A stretch of 64,000 nt of DNA from Cherax quadricarinatus (GCF_038502225.1 NW_027195237.1:32501-96500); one strand, 5' to 3'; positions 39,214 through 51,781 are shown, counted from the stretch's first letter. The notes: generated by a model from the letters alone, not told the origin. Translations and numbers: made by a program.

Positions 39214-41132
39214 ACATCAACACCAGCCACTCGACAATATTAGGACATCAACACGTGCCACACAACAACATCAACACATCAACAACAGCCACACGACAAC
39301 ATCAACACATCAGCAACAGCAACACGACAACATCAACACATCAACAACAGCCACACAACAACATCAACACATCAACACCAGCCACACGACAACATCAACA
39401 TATCAACAACAGCCACACCACAACATCAACACATCAACAACAGCCACACAACAACATCAACACATCAACAACAGCCACACGACAACATCAACACATCAAC
39501 AACAGCCACACTACAACATCAACACATCAACACCAGCCACACGACAACATCAAGACATCAACAACTGCTACACCACAACATCAACACATCAACAACAGCC
39601 ACACAACAACATCAACACATCAACAACAGCCACACGACAACATCAACATATCAACAACAGCCACACCACAACATCAACACATCAACACCAACCACACGAC
39701 AACATCAACACATCAACAACAGCCACACCACAATATCAACACATCAACAACAGCCACACAACATCAACACATCAACAACAGCCACACAACAACATCAACA
39801 CATCAACAACAGCCACACCACAACATCAACACATCAACAACAGCCACACCACAACATCAACACATCAACACCAACCACACGACAACATCAACACATCAAC
39901 AACAGCCACACCACAACATCAACACATCAACACCAACCACACGACAACATCAACACATCAACAACAGCAACACCACAACATCAACACATCAACAACAGCC
40001 ACACAACAACATCAACACATCAATAACAGCCACACGACAACATCAACACCAACCACACGACAACATCAACACATCAACACCAACCACACGACAACATCAA
40101 CACATCAACAACAGCCACACCACAACATAAACACATCAACAACAGCCACACAACAACATCAACACATCAACACCAGCCACACAACAACATCAACACATCA
40201 AAAACAGCCACATGACAATATCAGGACATCAACACCAGCCACACGACCATATTAGGACATCAACACCAGCCACACGACAACCTCAACACATCAACACCAG
40301 CCACAAGACAACATCAACACATCAACACCAGCCACACAACAACATCAACACATCAACACCAGCCACATGACAATATTAGGACATCAACACGAGCCACACG
40401 ACAACATCAACACATCAACACCAGCCACACGACAACATCAACACATCAACACCAGCCACACAACAACATCAACACATCAACACCAGCCACACGACAATAT
40501 TAGAACATCAACACCAGCCACACGACAACATCAACACATCAACAACAGCCACACGACAACATCAACACATCAACAACAGCCACACGACAACATCAACACA
40601 TCAACAACGGCCACACGACGACATCAACACATCAACACCAGCCACACGACAACATCAACACATTAACACCAGCCACACGACAATATTAGGACATCAACAC
40701 CAGCCACACGACAATATTAGGACATCAACACCAGCCACACAACAATATCAACACATCAACAACAGCCACACGGCAACATCAACACATCAACATCAGCCAC
40801 ACAACAACATCAACACATCAACACCAGCCACCCAACAACATCAACACATCAACACCAGCCACACGACAACATCACATCAACACCAGCCACAAGACAACAT
40901 CAACACATCAACACCAGCCACACAACAACATCAACACATCAACACCAGCCACATGACAATATTAGGACATCAACACGAGCCACACGACAACATCAACACA
41001 TCAACACCAGCCACACGACAACATCAACACATCAACACCAGCCACACAACAACATCAACACATCAACACCAGCCACACGACAATATTAGAACATCAACAC
41101 CAGCCACACGACAACATCAACACATCAACAAC
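39214..41132. repeat. 31-bp satellite, block 8
   Basis: Copy of block 6. Differences seen are a CAATATCAAC variant near 39731 and a 3-bp deletion near 40875. Confidence 0.95.
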
Positions 41133-41202
41133 ATGTGTACGAATGGTATATAATACCGACAAGCTGAGAGTAAGACACATGTGCAACATCTGGGTATCTT
41201 TA

Positions 41203-41241
41203 TTGTAGACGTTTCGCCATCCAGTGGCTTTATCAATACAA
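41203..41241 (-). ncRNA. Hammerhead-like motif, copy B minus unit 1
   Basis: Intact TTGATAA core, TTGTA/TACAA helix I. Partner of 33484-33522. Confidence 0.58.
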
Positions 41242-41620
41242 ATTCCAGGACATAACTTGAAGACAGTAGAACTATGTACAGAAGATGAGGTAATCAGTCC
41301 CTCAACCTAGGAGTAGGTGCGAACAGCACCATAGTCGTGGAGATTCTGAAGCAGAAGAAAGAATCCTGGCGCTTATATAGTAACGTCAGGTGAAGCAGAC
41401 GAGGGCAAATTCACTGGTTGGCGGGATTCCCCAGTGGAAGTAGGTCCGTCCCAAAGAGATGGGTTGGTTGTAGTAGTAGATGTCGTAGTCGTGAAGGTTA
41501 TGTACATGTCCTCAGAATTAAGATTCCATGATGTTGCAGTGTCTGACAAGTTGTGTACGAATGGTATATAATACCGACAAGATGAGAGTAAGACACATGT
41601 GCAACATCTGGGTATCTTTA

Positions 41621-41659
41621 TTGTAGACGTTTCGCCATCCAGTGGCTTTATGAATACAA
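41621..41659 (-). ncRNA. Core-mutant hammerhead-like motif, copy B minus unit 2
   Basis: Shares the TTCATAA core change with its copy A partner, so the mutation predates the 7.72-kb duplication. Confidence 0.5.
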
Positions 41660-41910
41660 ATTCCAGGACATAACTTGAAGACAGTAGAACTATGTACAGA
41701 AGATGAGGTAATCAGTCCCTCAACCTAGGAGTAGGTGCGAACAGCACCATAGTCGTGGAGATTCTGAAGCAGAAGAAAGAATCCTGGCGCTTATATAGTA
41801 ACGTCAGGTGAAGCAGACGAGGGCAAATTCACTGGTTGGCGGGATTCCCCAGTGGAAGTAGGTCCGTCTTCTGTACATAGTTCTACTGTCTTCAAGTTAT
41901 GTCCTGGAAT

Positions 41911-41949
41911 TTGTATTGATAAAGCCACTGGATGGCGAAACGTCTACAA
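41911..41949 (+). ncRNA. Hammerhead-like motif, copy B plus unit 1
   Basis: Intact core and helices. First plus unit after the remodelled junction. Confidence 0.58.
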
Positions 41950-42328
41950 TAAAGATACCCAGATGTTGCACATGTGTCTTACTCTCATCTTGTCGGTATT
42001 ATATACCATTCGTACACAACTTGTCAGACACTGCAACATCATGGAATCTTAATTCTGAGGACATGTACATAACCTTCACGACTACGACATCTACTACTAC
42101 AACCAACCCATCTCTTTGGGACGGACCTACTTCCACTGGGGAATCCCGCCAACCAGTGAATTTGCCCTCGTCTGCTTCACCTGACGTTACTATATAAGCG
42201 CCAGGATTCTTTCTTCTGCTTCAGAATCTCCACGACTATGGTGCTGTTCGCACCTACTCCTAGGTTGAGGGACTGATTACCTCATCTTCTGTACATAGTT
42301 CTACTGTCTTCAAGTTATGTCCTGGAAT

Positions 42329-42367
42329 TTGTATTGATAAAGCCACTGGATGGCGAAACGTCTACAA
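42329..42367 (+). ncRNA. Hammerhead-like motif, copy B plus unit 2
   Basis: Intact. Exactly 418 bp after plus unit 1. Confidence 0.58.
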
Positions 42368-42746
42368 TAAAGATACCCAGATGTTGCACATGTGTCTTAC
42401 TCTCATCTTGTCGGTATTATATACCATTCGTACACAACTTGTCAGACACTGCAACATCATGGAATCTTAATTCTGAGGACATGTACATAACCTTCACGAC
42501 TACGACATCTACTACTACAACCAACCCATCTCTTTGGGACGGACCTACTTCCACTGGGGAATCCCGCCAACCAGTGAATTTGCCCTCGTCTGCTTCACCT
42601 GACGTTACTATATAAGCGCCAGGATTCTTTCTTCTGCTTCAGAATCTCCACGACTATGGTGCTGTTCGCACCTACTCCTAGGTTGAGGGACTGATTACCT
42701 CATCTTCTGTACATAGTTCTACTGTCTTCAAGTTATGTCCTGGAAT

Positions 42747-42785
42747 TTGTATTGATAAAGCCACTGGATGGCGAAACGTCTACAA
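42747..42785 (+). ncRNA. Hammerhead-like motif, copy B plus unit 3
   Basis: Intact. 418 bp after plus unit 2, followed by satellite at 42821. Confidence 0.58.
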
Positions 42786-42820
42786 TAAAGATACCCAGAT
42801 GTTGCACATGTGTCTTACTC

Positions 42821-45800
42821 ACATCAACAACAGCCACACGACAACATCAACACATCAACAACAGCCACACGACAACATCAACACATCAACAACGGCCACA
42901 CGACGACATCAACACATCAACACCAGCCACACGACAACATCAACACATCAACAACAGCCACACGACAACATCAACACATCAACACCAGCCACACGACAAC
43001 ATCAACACATTAACACCAGCCACACGACAACATCAACACATCAACACCAGCCACACGACAATATTAGGACATCAACACCAGCCCCACGACAATATTAGGA
43101 CATCAACACCAGCCACACGACAACATCAACACATCAACACCAGCCACACGACAATATTAGGACATCAACACCAGCCACACGACAATATTAGGACATCAAC
43201 ACAAGCCACACGACAATATTAGGACATCAACACCAGCCACACGACAACATCAACACATCAACAAGAGCCACACGACAACATCAACACATCAACAACAGTC
43301 ACACGACAACATCAACACTTCAACAACAGCCACACGACAACATCAACAGCAGCCACACGACAAAATCATTACATCAACACCAGCCACACGACAACATCAA
43401 CACATCAACACCAGCCACACGACAACATCAACACATCAACACCAGCCACACGACAATATTAGGACATCAACACCAGCCACACGACAATATTAGGACATCA
43501 AGACAAGCCACACGACAATATTAGGACATCAACACCAGCCACAAGACAACATCAACACATCAACACCAGCCACACGACAACATCAACACATCAACACCAG
43601 CCACTCGACAATATTAGGACATCAACACCTGCCACACAACAACATCAACACATCATCAACAGCCACACGACAACATCAACACATCAGCAACAGCAACACG
43701 ACAACATCAACACATCAACAACAGCCACACAACAACATCAACACATCAACACCAGCCACACGACAACCTCAACACATCAACAACAGCCACACCACAACAT
43801 CAACACATCAACAACAGCCACACAACAACATCAACACATCAACAACAGCCACACGACAACATGAACACATCAACAACAGCCACACCACAACATCAACACA
43901 TCAACACCAACCACACGACAACATCAACACATCAACAACAGCCAAAACACAACATCAACACATCAACAACAGCCACACAACAACATCAACACATCAACAA
44001 CAGCCACACAACAACATCAACTCATCAACAACAGCCACACCACAACATCAACACATCAACAACAGCCACACCACAACATCAACACATCAACACCAACCAC
44101 ACGACAACATCAACACATCAACAACAGCCACACCACAACATCAACACATCAACACCAACCACACGACAACATCAACACATCAACAACAGCAACACCACAA
44201 CATCAACACATCAACAACAGCCACACCACAACATCAACACATCAACACCAACCACACGACAACATCAACACATCAACAACAGCCACACCACAACATCAAC
44301 ACATCAACAACAGCCACACCACAACATCAACACATCAACACCAACCACACGACAACATCAACACATCAACAACAGCAACACCACAACATCAACACATCAA
44401 CAACAGCCACACAACAACATCAACTCATCAACAACAGCCACACCACAACATCAACACATCAACAACAGCCACACCACAACATCAACACATCAACACCAAC
44501 CACACGACAACATCAACACATCAACAACAGCAACACCACAACATCAACACATCAACAACCGCTACACCACAACATCAACACATCAACAGAAACCACACAA
44601 CAACATCAACACCAGCCACACGACAACATCAACACATCAACACCAGCCACACGACAACATCAACACATCAACAACAGCCACACCACAACATCAACACATC
44701 AACTACAGTCACACGACAACATCAACACATCAACACCAGCCACACAACAACATCAACACATCAACAACAGTCACACGACAACATCAACACATCAACACCA
44801 GCCACACGACAACATCAACACATCAACAACAGCCACACGACAACATCAACACATCAACAACAGCCACACCACAACATCAACACATCAACAACAGCCACAC
44901 AACAACATCAACACTTCAACAACAGCCACACGACAACATCAACACATCAACAACGGCCACACCACAACATCAACACATAAACAACAGCCACACAACAACA
45001 TCAACACATCAACACCAGCCACACGACAACATCAACACATCAACACCAGCCACACGACAACATCAACACATCAACACCAGCCACACAACAACATCAACAC
45101 ATCAACACCAGCCACACGACAATATTAGGACATCAACACCAGCCACACGACAACATCAACACATCAACAACAGCCACACGACAACATCAACACATCAACA
45201 CCAGCCACACGACAACATCAACACATAAACAACAGCCACACAACAACATCAACACATCAACACCAGCCACACAACAACATCAACACATCAAAAACAGCCA
45301 CATGACAATATTAGGACATCAACACCAGCCACACGACAATATTAGGACATCAACACCAGCCACACGACAACATCAACACATCAACACCTGCCACACGACA
45401 ACATCAACACATCAACACCAGCCACACAACAACATCAACACATCAACACCAGCCACACGACAATATTAGGACATCAACACCAGCCACACAACAACATCAA
45501 CACATCAACACCAGCCACACGACAATATTAGGACATCAACACCAGCCACACGACAACATCAACACATCAACAACAGCCACACGACAACATCAACACATCA
45601 ACAACAGCCACATAACAACATCATCACATCAACAACAGCCACACGACAACATGAAAACATCAACAACAGCCACACAACCTCAACACATCAACAACAGCCA
45701 CACTATAACATCAACACATCAACAACAACCACACAACAACATCAACACATCAACAACAGCCACACAACAACATCAACACTTCAACAACAGCCGCACAACA

Positions 45801-46917
45801 ACATCAACACATCAACAACAGCCACACAACAACATCAACACATCAACAACAGCCACACAACAACATCAACACATCAACAACAGCCACACAACAACATCAA
45901 CACATCAACAACAGCCACACAACAACATCAACACATCAACAACAGCCACACGACAACATCAACACATCAACAACAGCCACACCACAACATCAACACATCA
46001 ACAACAGCCACACAACAACATCAACACATCAACAACAGCCACACAACAACATCAACACATCAACAACAGCCACACAACAACATCAACACATCAACAACAG
46101 CCACACAACAACATCAACACATCAACAACAGCCACACGACAACATCAACACATCAACAACAGCCACACGACAACATCAACACATCAACAACAGCCACACC
46201 ACAACATCAACACATCAACAACAGCCACACGACAACATCAACACATCAACACCAGCCACACGACAACATGAACACATCAACAACAGCAACACCACAACAT
46301 CAACACATCAACAACAGCCACACAACAACATCAACACATCAACAACAGCCACACGACAACATCAACACATCAACAACAGCCACACCACAACATCAACACA
46401 TCAACACCAGCCACACAACAACATCAGCACATCAACAACAGCCACACGACAACATCAACACATCAACAACGGCCACACGACAACATCAACACATCAACAA
46501 CAGCCACACAACAACATCAACACATCAACAACGGCCACACAAAAACATCAACACATCAACAACAGCCACGCGACAACATCAACACATCAACAACGGCCAC
46601 ACGACAACATCAACACATCAACAACAGCCACTCGACAACATCAACACATCAACAACAGCCACACGACAACATCAACACATCAACAACAGCCACACAACAA
46701 CATCAACACATCAACAACAGCCACACAACAACATCAACACATCAACAACAGCCACACGACAACATCAACACATCAACAACGGCCACACGACAACATCAAC
46801 ACATCAACAACAGCCACACAACAACATCAACACATCAACAACGGCCACACGACAACATCAACACATCAACAACAGCCACACAACAACATCAACACATCAA
46901 CAACGGCCACACCACAA
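42821..46917. repeat. 31-bp satellite, block 9 (right end of the satellite domain)
   Basis: Copy of block 7 to about 45490, then a uniform AACATCAAC/ACAACAGCC stretch resembling 18400-18950, with ACAACGGCC variants after 46440. The satellite stops at CCACACCACAAC. No satellite monomer is seen downstream. Confidence 0.95.
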
Positions 46918-47100
46918 CACAGAAGCCAGTACATCCAACATTTTTTTTTTCTTTTTTGCTTTTCAAGAAAAAAAAGTCGTGAAAGGAATCTAAAAATACT
47001 CCTTGAGATTACTAAATGCTGAGGGTGCCGCGCTAAAGCTTATAATGGACAGTAAATCAACTTTAAAGTCGCTCTGTCACGTGTGTGTGTGTGTGTGTGC
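46918..47100. other. Satellite boundary and (GT)n
   Basis: Unrecognised sequence with a T9/A8 stretch (46940-46977) and a (GT)n run at 47080-47099 that abuts the LINE tail. The short open frame here is continuous with the satellite and is not meaningful. Confidence 0.6.
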
Positions 47101-49572
47101 ACCTAATTGTACTCACCTAATTGTGGTTGCAAGGGTCGATTCATAGCTCCTGGTCCCGAATCTTCACTGGTCGCTACTAGGTCCACTCTCTCCTTGCTCC
47201 GTCAGTTTTTCCATACCTCTTCTTAAAGTTATGTATGGATCCTGCCTCCTCTATAGCACTCTCCAATGAAAGAATATTTCCTATCCCTTTGACTCATTTG
47301 AGTCTTCTACTTCCAATTGTGATCCCTTGTTGCTGTGTCCCATCTCTGGAACATCCTGTCTCTGTCTACCTTGTCAATTCTTCTCAGTATATTATATGTC
47401 ATTATTATGTTTCTTCCTTCTCTCTCCTGTGTTCCAGTGTCATCAGGTCGAATTCCCTTAACCTTTCCTAGTAGGACATACCCCTTACCTCCGGGACTAG
47501 TCTTGTTTCTTGACGTGCTTAACCAGGTGTGGGTTCCAAACTAGTGCTGCATACTCCAGTATGGGCCTGACGTACACTGTTTACAGAGTCCTTACTGAGG
47601 TTTCGGAATGCTATTCTAAGGTTTGCTATTTGCCCATATGCTGCAGCAGTTATTTGGTTTATGTATTCCCCAGATGTGCTCGGTATTATGCTCACCCCAA
47701 GATCCTTTTTCTTCAGCGAGGTTTGCAGTTTTTGGCTCCCCTAGACTGCACTTTCTCTGCGATCTTCTTTTCTAGGAGCCAGTTGCTGAACCAGGCTTGC
47801 TGCCTGTCCAGATCTCTTTGTAGTCCTGCCTGATCCTCTTCCGACTGAATTCTCCTCATTAACTTCACATCACTTGCGGAACCCTGCTCGTCACAGGCGC
47901 TCAGTCTGACACCTAGTCCCGTACGATGACTCGCTGTTGTCTTCCTGTCAAGTATTCTCTGATCCATCGCAGTGTCTTCCCTGTTATACATGCCTGGTCC
48001 TCTAGCTTCTGCATTAATATCTTGTTGGGAACTGTGTCCAAGAAAGCGCAGTCTACCCACCCCTCTCTCTCATGTCTTAGTGCTGTCACCATGTCATAGA
48101 ACTCCAGTAGGTTTATGACACAGGATTTCCCTTCCCTGAAACCGTGCTGGTTGTCGTTGATAAGCTCATTCCATTCTAGGTGCTCCACCACTCTTCTGAT
48201 AAACTTCTCCGTGACTTTGCATACTATGCATGTCAGTGACACTGGTCTGTAATTTAATGCACCTTTTTAAAAATTGGGACTACATTTGCTGTCTTCCATA
48301 CCTCAGGTAGTCGCCCTGTTTCGATAGATGAGTTAAAGATTGTTGTTAGTGCTACACAGAGCGCCTCTTCTCCCTCTCTCAGGACCTATGGAGAGATGTT
48401 ATCCGGCCCCATCGCCTTAGAGATATCTTCACCTCCTCCTCGGTTGTATGTATCGTGTTCAGCACTCCATAGTGTACCCTACCTCTGAGTCATTCTGGAG
48501 ACCTCTGTGTCTCCATTGTGAATACTTCTTTAAATCTCAAGTTGAGCTCTTCATATACTTCTAGGTCGTTTCTTGGGATCTCCCCTCCTTCCTTCCTCAG
48601 CCTGAGTACCTGGTCTTTGACTGTTGTTTTCCTCCTGATGTGACTGTACAACAGCGTCGGGTTGGACTTGGCTTTCGGTGCTGTGTCATTTTCGTAACGC
48701 CGTTGGGCCTCGCCCCTTACCTGTGCATATTCATTTCTGGCTCTTCGACTACTCTCTTTATTCTCCTAGCTCATTTGCCCTCTATACTTCTTCCATTCTT
48801 TATCGTACTTGGCTTTCGCCTCTCTACACAGTTGGGTGAACCATGGGCTCGTCCTGGCCTTCTCATTATTTCTGTTACCCTTGGGTACAAATCTCTCCTC
48901 AGCTTCCTTGCATATTGTTGTCACATATTCCATCATCTCATTTACTGACTTCCCTGCTAGTTTGGTTTCATTCGTCCTGCCCTTCCTGCTCCCCTCTCCA
49001 CTTGTAACTGTACTATGTATTCGAAGCTCAGAATCACGTGGTCACTGGCCGCAAGGGATCTTTCATATGCGATGTCCTCAATATCTGCACTATTCAAGGT
49101 GATTACTAGGTCCAGTCTTGCTAGTTCGTCCTCTCCTCTCTCTCTGGAAGTGTCCCTTACTTGTTGATGCACGAGGTTTTCCAGTACCCCCTACATCATC
49201 TTAGCCCTCCACATTTCTGGGCCCCCATGTGACTCCAGGTTTTCCCAGTCAATTTCTTTGTGACAGAAATCACCCACAACCAGTAGCTTTGCCCTGCCCA
49301 TATGGGCCCTTCTGGTCATTTCAGCCAGTGTGTCAACCACCTCTCTGTTACTCTCATCATATTCTTATCTTGGCCTCCTGCTATTCTATGGTGGGTTATA
49401 CATCACTGCAATCACTATCTTGGGCCCTCCAGTCTGAAGTGCTCCTATTATGTAGTACCTTGCTTCTCCTCTGTCTCCTCTCTCCAACTCCTCAAAATCC
49501 CATTGGTTTTTGATGAGCAGTGCCAGTCCTCCACCCCCTCTGTTACCTCTGTCTTTCCTCGGGACTTAATAT

Positions 49573-49939
49573 CAACATGTCGGTTCTCTGAACCATTCAT
49601 CTACAAACCTGTCAGACACTGCAACTTCTTGGGATCTTAATACTTAGGAATTCTTCGCTTGCCTAATTCTTGGGCACGACCTACTTCCACATTGAACAAA
49701 TGTGACACCACCTATGACTGCTGCACCTCTCCTGCCATACGGTTTATAAGCTGCTTCTCCGCTCACATGCCGTATTCTACTCAAGATTGATGGACTGACC
49801 ACATCGACTCAAGGACTGATTACCTCATTCTCCTCCTGTTCTTCAAGTTTCTCGTACGTATGGACTGATGAAGCCACTGTGTGGCGAAACGTTTCCTCAA
49901 TAAAGATACCCAAGAGTTGCACATGTGTCTAATTTATCA
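49573..49939 (+). mobile_element. PLE-terminus-like insertion nested in the LINE
   Basis: A 367-bp block flanked by the 9-bp direct repeat ACTTAATAT (49564-49572 and 49940-49948). Removing it and one repeat rejoins the LINE endonuclease frame. It is a diverged relative of the 418-bp units: it shares CTGTCAGACACTGCAAC, GGGATCTTAAT, CGACCTACTTCCAC, GACTGATTACCTCAT, CTTCAAGTT, and the AATAAAGATACCC and TTGCACATGTGTC tail. It is a single non-tandem copy with no coding capacity. Confidence 0.8.
49862..49896 (+). ncRNA. Hammerhead-like motif with consensus CTGATGA core
   Basis: Helix I GGA/TCC, core CTGATGA, helix II GCCAC/GTGGC with TGT loop, GAAA, palindromic ACGT, H17 = T. This is the best match to the textbook core in the window, apart from the extra A before helix II present in all motifs here. 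The near-absent helix III implies it would act as a dimer. Confidence 0.68.
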
Positions 49940-50481
49940 ACTTAATATCCAGTTGGAAAGATGGCATCTATTATCATTCCTGTGAGCTTGGTGTCTCTGA
50001 GATCTATGATGTCTGGTGATGCCTCTGTGATTATTTTACTCCACTCCTCCCACTTATTCGTTATTCCATCAGTGTTGGTGTACCATACCTTCAGTTTCCT
50101 CTCCAACACAGTATTCTAGGGGTCTGTGGGGGTGGGGGAGTAGGGGACCTGGCAGGGTGCCATGGGATTCTACTGCATAGTGTGGGGTGGAGGCTGTGAG
50201 TGTGGAGTGTGGTTTGAATTGGGATAATATATTTAGCTGTGGGGTTGTGAGGGTGGTTCTGTGATTGTTTGAGCTTGTTGCTCCATTTGACTCTGGTTGG
50301 ACTCTACTGACTCTAGCTTTATTTCTCTTTCTAGCACCTTTCGTCTCTGTGTCCTCTCTCTCAGCTGATGTCATTCTGTTTTCATTCTGTCGCAGTCTAG
50401 GAACATCCTCCAGTATGTTGATGATTCCTTTAGCCATGGTTTCTCCTGCAGGAACATTTCCTGCACCGTTTCTATTTGTGT

Positions 50482-50703
50482 GTGTGTGTGTACTCACCTA
50501 TTTGTACTCACCTATTTGTGGTTGCAGGGGTCGAGACTTAGCTCCTGGTCCCCACGCTTCACTGATCGCTACTAGGTCCTCTCTCTCCCTGCTCCATGAG
50601 CTTTATCATACCTCGCCTTAAAGCTATGTATGGTTCATGCTTCCACTATCTCACTTGCCAGACTATTCCACTTCCTGACAACTCTGTGACTGAACAAATA
50701 CTT
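50482..50703 (-). mobile_element. LINE 3'-end fragment
   Basis: A (GT)n followed by two tail repeats TACTCACCTATTTG and then sequence matching, on the minus strand, the last 125 bp of the intact LINE frame and its 3' UTR (GTCGAGACTTAGCTCC, CGCCTTAAAGCTATGTATGG). It is a severely 5'-truncated insertion of about 210 bp, next to the 5' end of the decayed LINE. Another GT-rich run follows (50703-50723). Confidence 0.78.
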
Positions 50704-50723
50704 GTGTGTGTATGTGTGTGTAG

Positions 50724-51746
50724 TTATTTACATGTAGGAACCCTGTAGTACCATTGTCCCATGAGGATAATGTTCACGACACACTCCTGCAACACTTGGA
50801 CAATCTCTGCAGAAATTTTTCGCCAACCAGCAGCAAGTAACAAGGTTATTAAACCTTATTGTTTGGGTAGCATTGAAAGTGGGTTGGAAAACTATTTTTG
50901 TTAGTGGGTTTTTGGTTTGAGAAGAACCTGCCTTGAACGGACCATTAGGCCTGATGCAGTGCTCCTCCATTCTTACGTTCCTCATCACTTATCGAAGCGG
51001 TTCCACAAGGAAGATGCGCAAGTTTAGCCACAAGTGTCTCAGTTATCCACTTATCGGTTTTAAGAACCATTGAGTTGACGGTATTTTTTTTTATCTTATT
51101 GCTGTTGTTCCTTTGCAACATAGATTATTTTGTCCATTGCAATAATTTTCCATTTTTCCTCCTGCGTTTTAGAGGCTGCGTGAAGGAAATGTATGGTTAG
51201 ACTACATTACCTTGTTCATTGTAACATGTAAACTATATACACTGTTACATTAACGCAACATATACACTGTATTAATGTCTTTTTCCACACGAGATATTAT
51301 CACTTGAGGTTCTCAACCAAACTGGATCAGAAAGTTATGTCCGTGATGACAGTTCTACCTCAGTATCCCATAAGAATATTGAACTGGTCTGACATTAGAC
51401 TGTTTCCAACCGTAGTAAGATAACTTTGTCTTAAAAAATAAATAAGTAAGATTTATTTACAAGTTCTGATTCATCTAGTTTCAAGATTTACGAAGTACGT
51501 CTAATAATGTTAATTGTGTCTTCGTTGGGAACATCGATAAAAATTGATGGAACATCAAAACTATTTAAACAATTCAGTCGTTCAGTGAAGTTCAGATGTC
51601 TATATGTAATTTAGAAATAATGTAAACAGCAGGAGACAGGTTCTTAGCCATCAAGAACTTTACAGGAAAAAAATGGTAACATCTTGTCTAGTTAAACCCA
51701 GTTCACTTAATTCCTCTGCTGTCGCAAACATACACTGAAAGGTTGA
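50724..51746. other. Unrecognised intergenic sequence
   Basis: No domain, RNA gene or tandem repeat recognised. An 86-codon minus-strand frame at 50728-50988 (HCIRPNGPFKAGSSQTKN) has no recognised domain and may be an old dispersed-repeat remnant. The rest is AT-rich single-copy-like sequence. Confidence 0.5.
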
Positions 51747-51781
51747 TGCGACACATGTGCAACAGTTAGGTGTCTTTATTG

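Larger units (their letters stand above)
41133..42820. mobile_element. Inverted array of 418-bp PLE-terminus-like repeats, copy B
   Basis: Same arrangement as copy A: minus units, inverted junction, then plus units at 41911, 42329 and 42747. The junction differs. Copy A goes from the CCAAAGAGATGGGT region to CTTCAAGTT, whereas copy B turns after GTAGGTCCGTC straight into TTCTGTACATAG (about 41868), a net difference of 7 bp. One of the two junctions was therefore remodelled after the segmental duplication. Confidence 0.75.
30140..45490. repeat. About 7.72-kb tandem segmental duplication, two copies
   Basis: Everything from just left of PLE copy 4 to about 37765 recurs from about 37865 to 45490: one PLE, the 418-bp complex and all surrounding satellite. 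The offset is 7722 bp across the PLE, 7719 bp at 33414 after a 3-bp loss, and 7726 bp beyond the inverted junction of the complex. Differences are otherwise sparse by eye. The copies abut in head-to-tail order. Confidence 0.88.
47236..50477 (-). pseudogene. LINE EN/RT pseudogene
   Basis: The frame is broken into pieces. Recognisable parts are an N-terminal linker with GIINILEDVPRLRQ (about 50400), the EN start (DGITNKWEEWSK-like, about 50040-50080, out of frame), an EN middle with ALLIKNQWDFEELE (about 49500), GDFCHKEIDWENLE (about 49260, where Asn of GDFN is Cys), AASDH (about 49050), and RT blocks DNQHGFREGKSC, EYLTGRQQRV and SDVKLMRRI. The motif A region reads FLDTVPN, having lost about six residues including the catalytic Asp-bearing stretch. 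A second deletion joins the SG motif to SDVKLM, removing PQGSVLGP and the first Asp of FADD. Stops and frameshifts add to this, so it cannot encode a working RT. Confidence 0.85.
47101..50480 (-). mobile_element. Decayed LINE, same family as 15091-17667
   Basis: Reading on the minus strand from about 50480 down: an N-terminal region, endonuclease, RT and a 3' end with two CACCTAATTGTACT-type tail repeats (47101-47135). Alignment by eye to the intact copy is clear through most of the RT and the C-terminal region. It retains more 5' sequence than the plus-strand copy. It is interrupted at 49573-49939 by another element. A (GT)n abuts the 3' tail. Confidence 0.85.

Noticed and set aside
33414..42820. 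Short frames of 66-112 codons in the 418-bp complexes
   Set aside because: They repeat with the 418-bp unit, overlap the ribozyme-like motif and the TATATAAG motif, and show no domain.
1..46917. CRISPR array
   Set aside because: The 31-bp units are contiguous with no unique spacers, and the surrounding elements are eukaryotic.
48640..49640. Plus-strand frames of 94-112 codons opposite the decayed LINE
   Set aside because: Antisense shadows. The minus strand aligns with the LINE endonuclease and linker.
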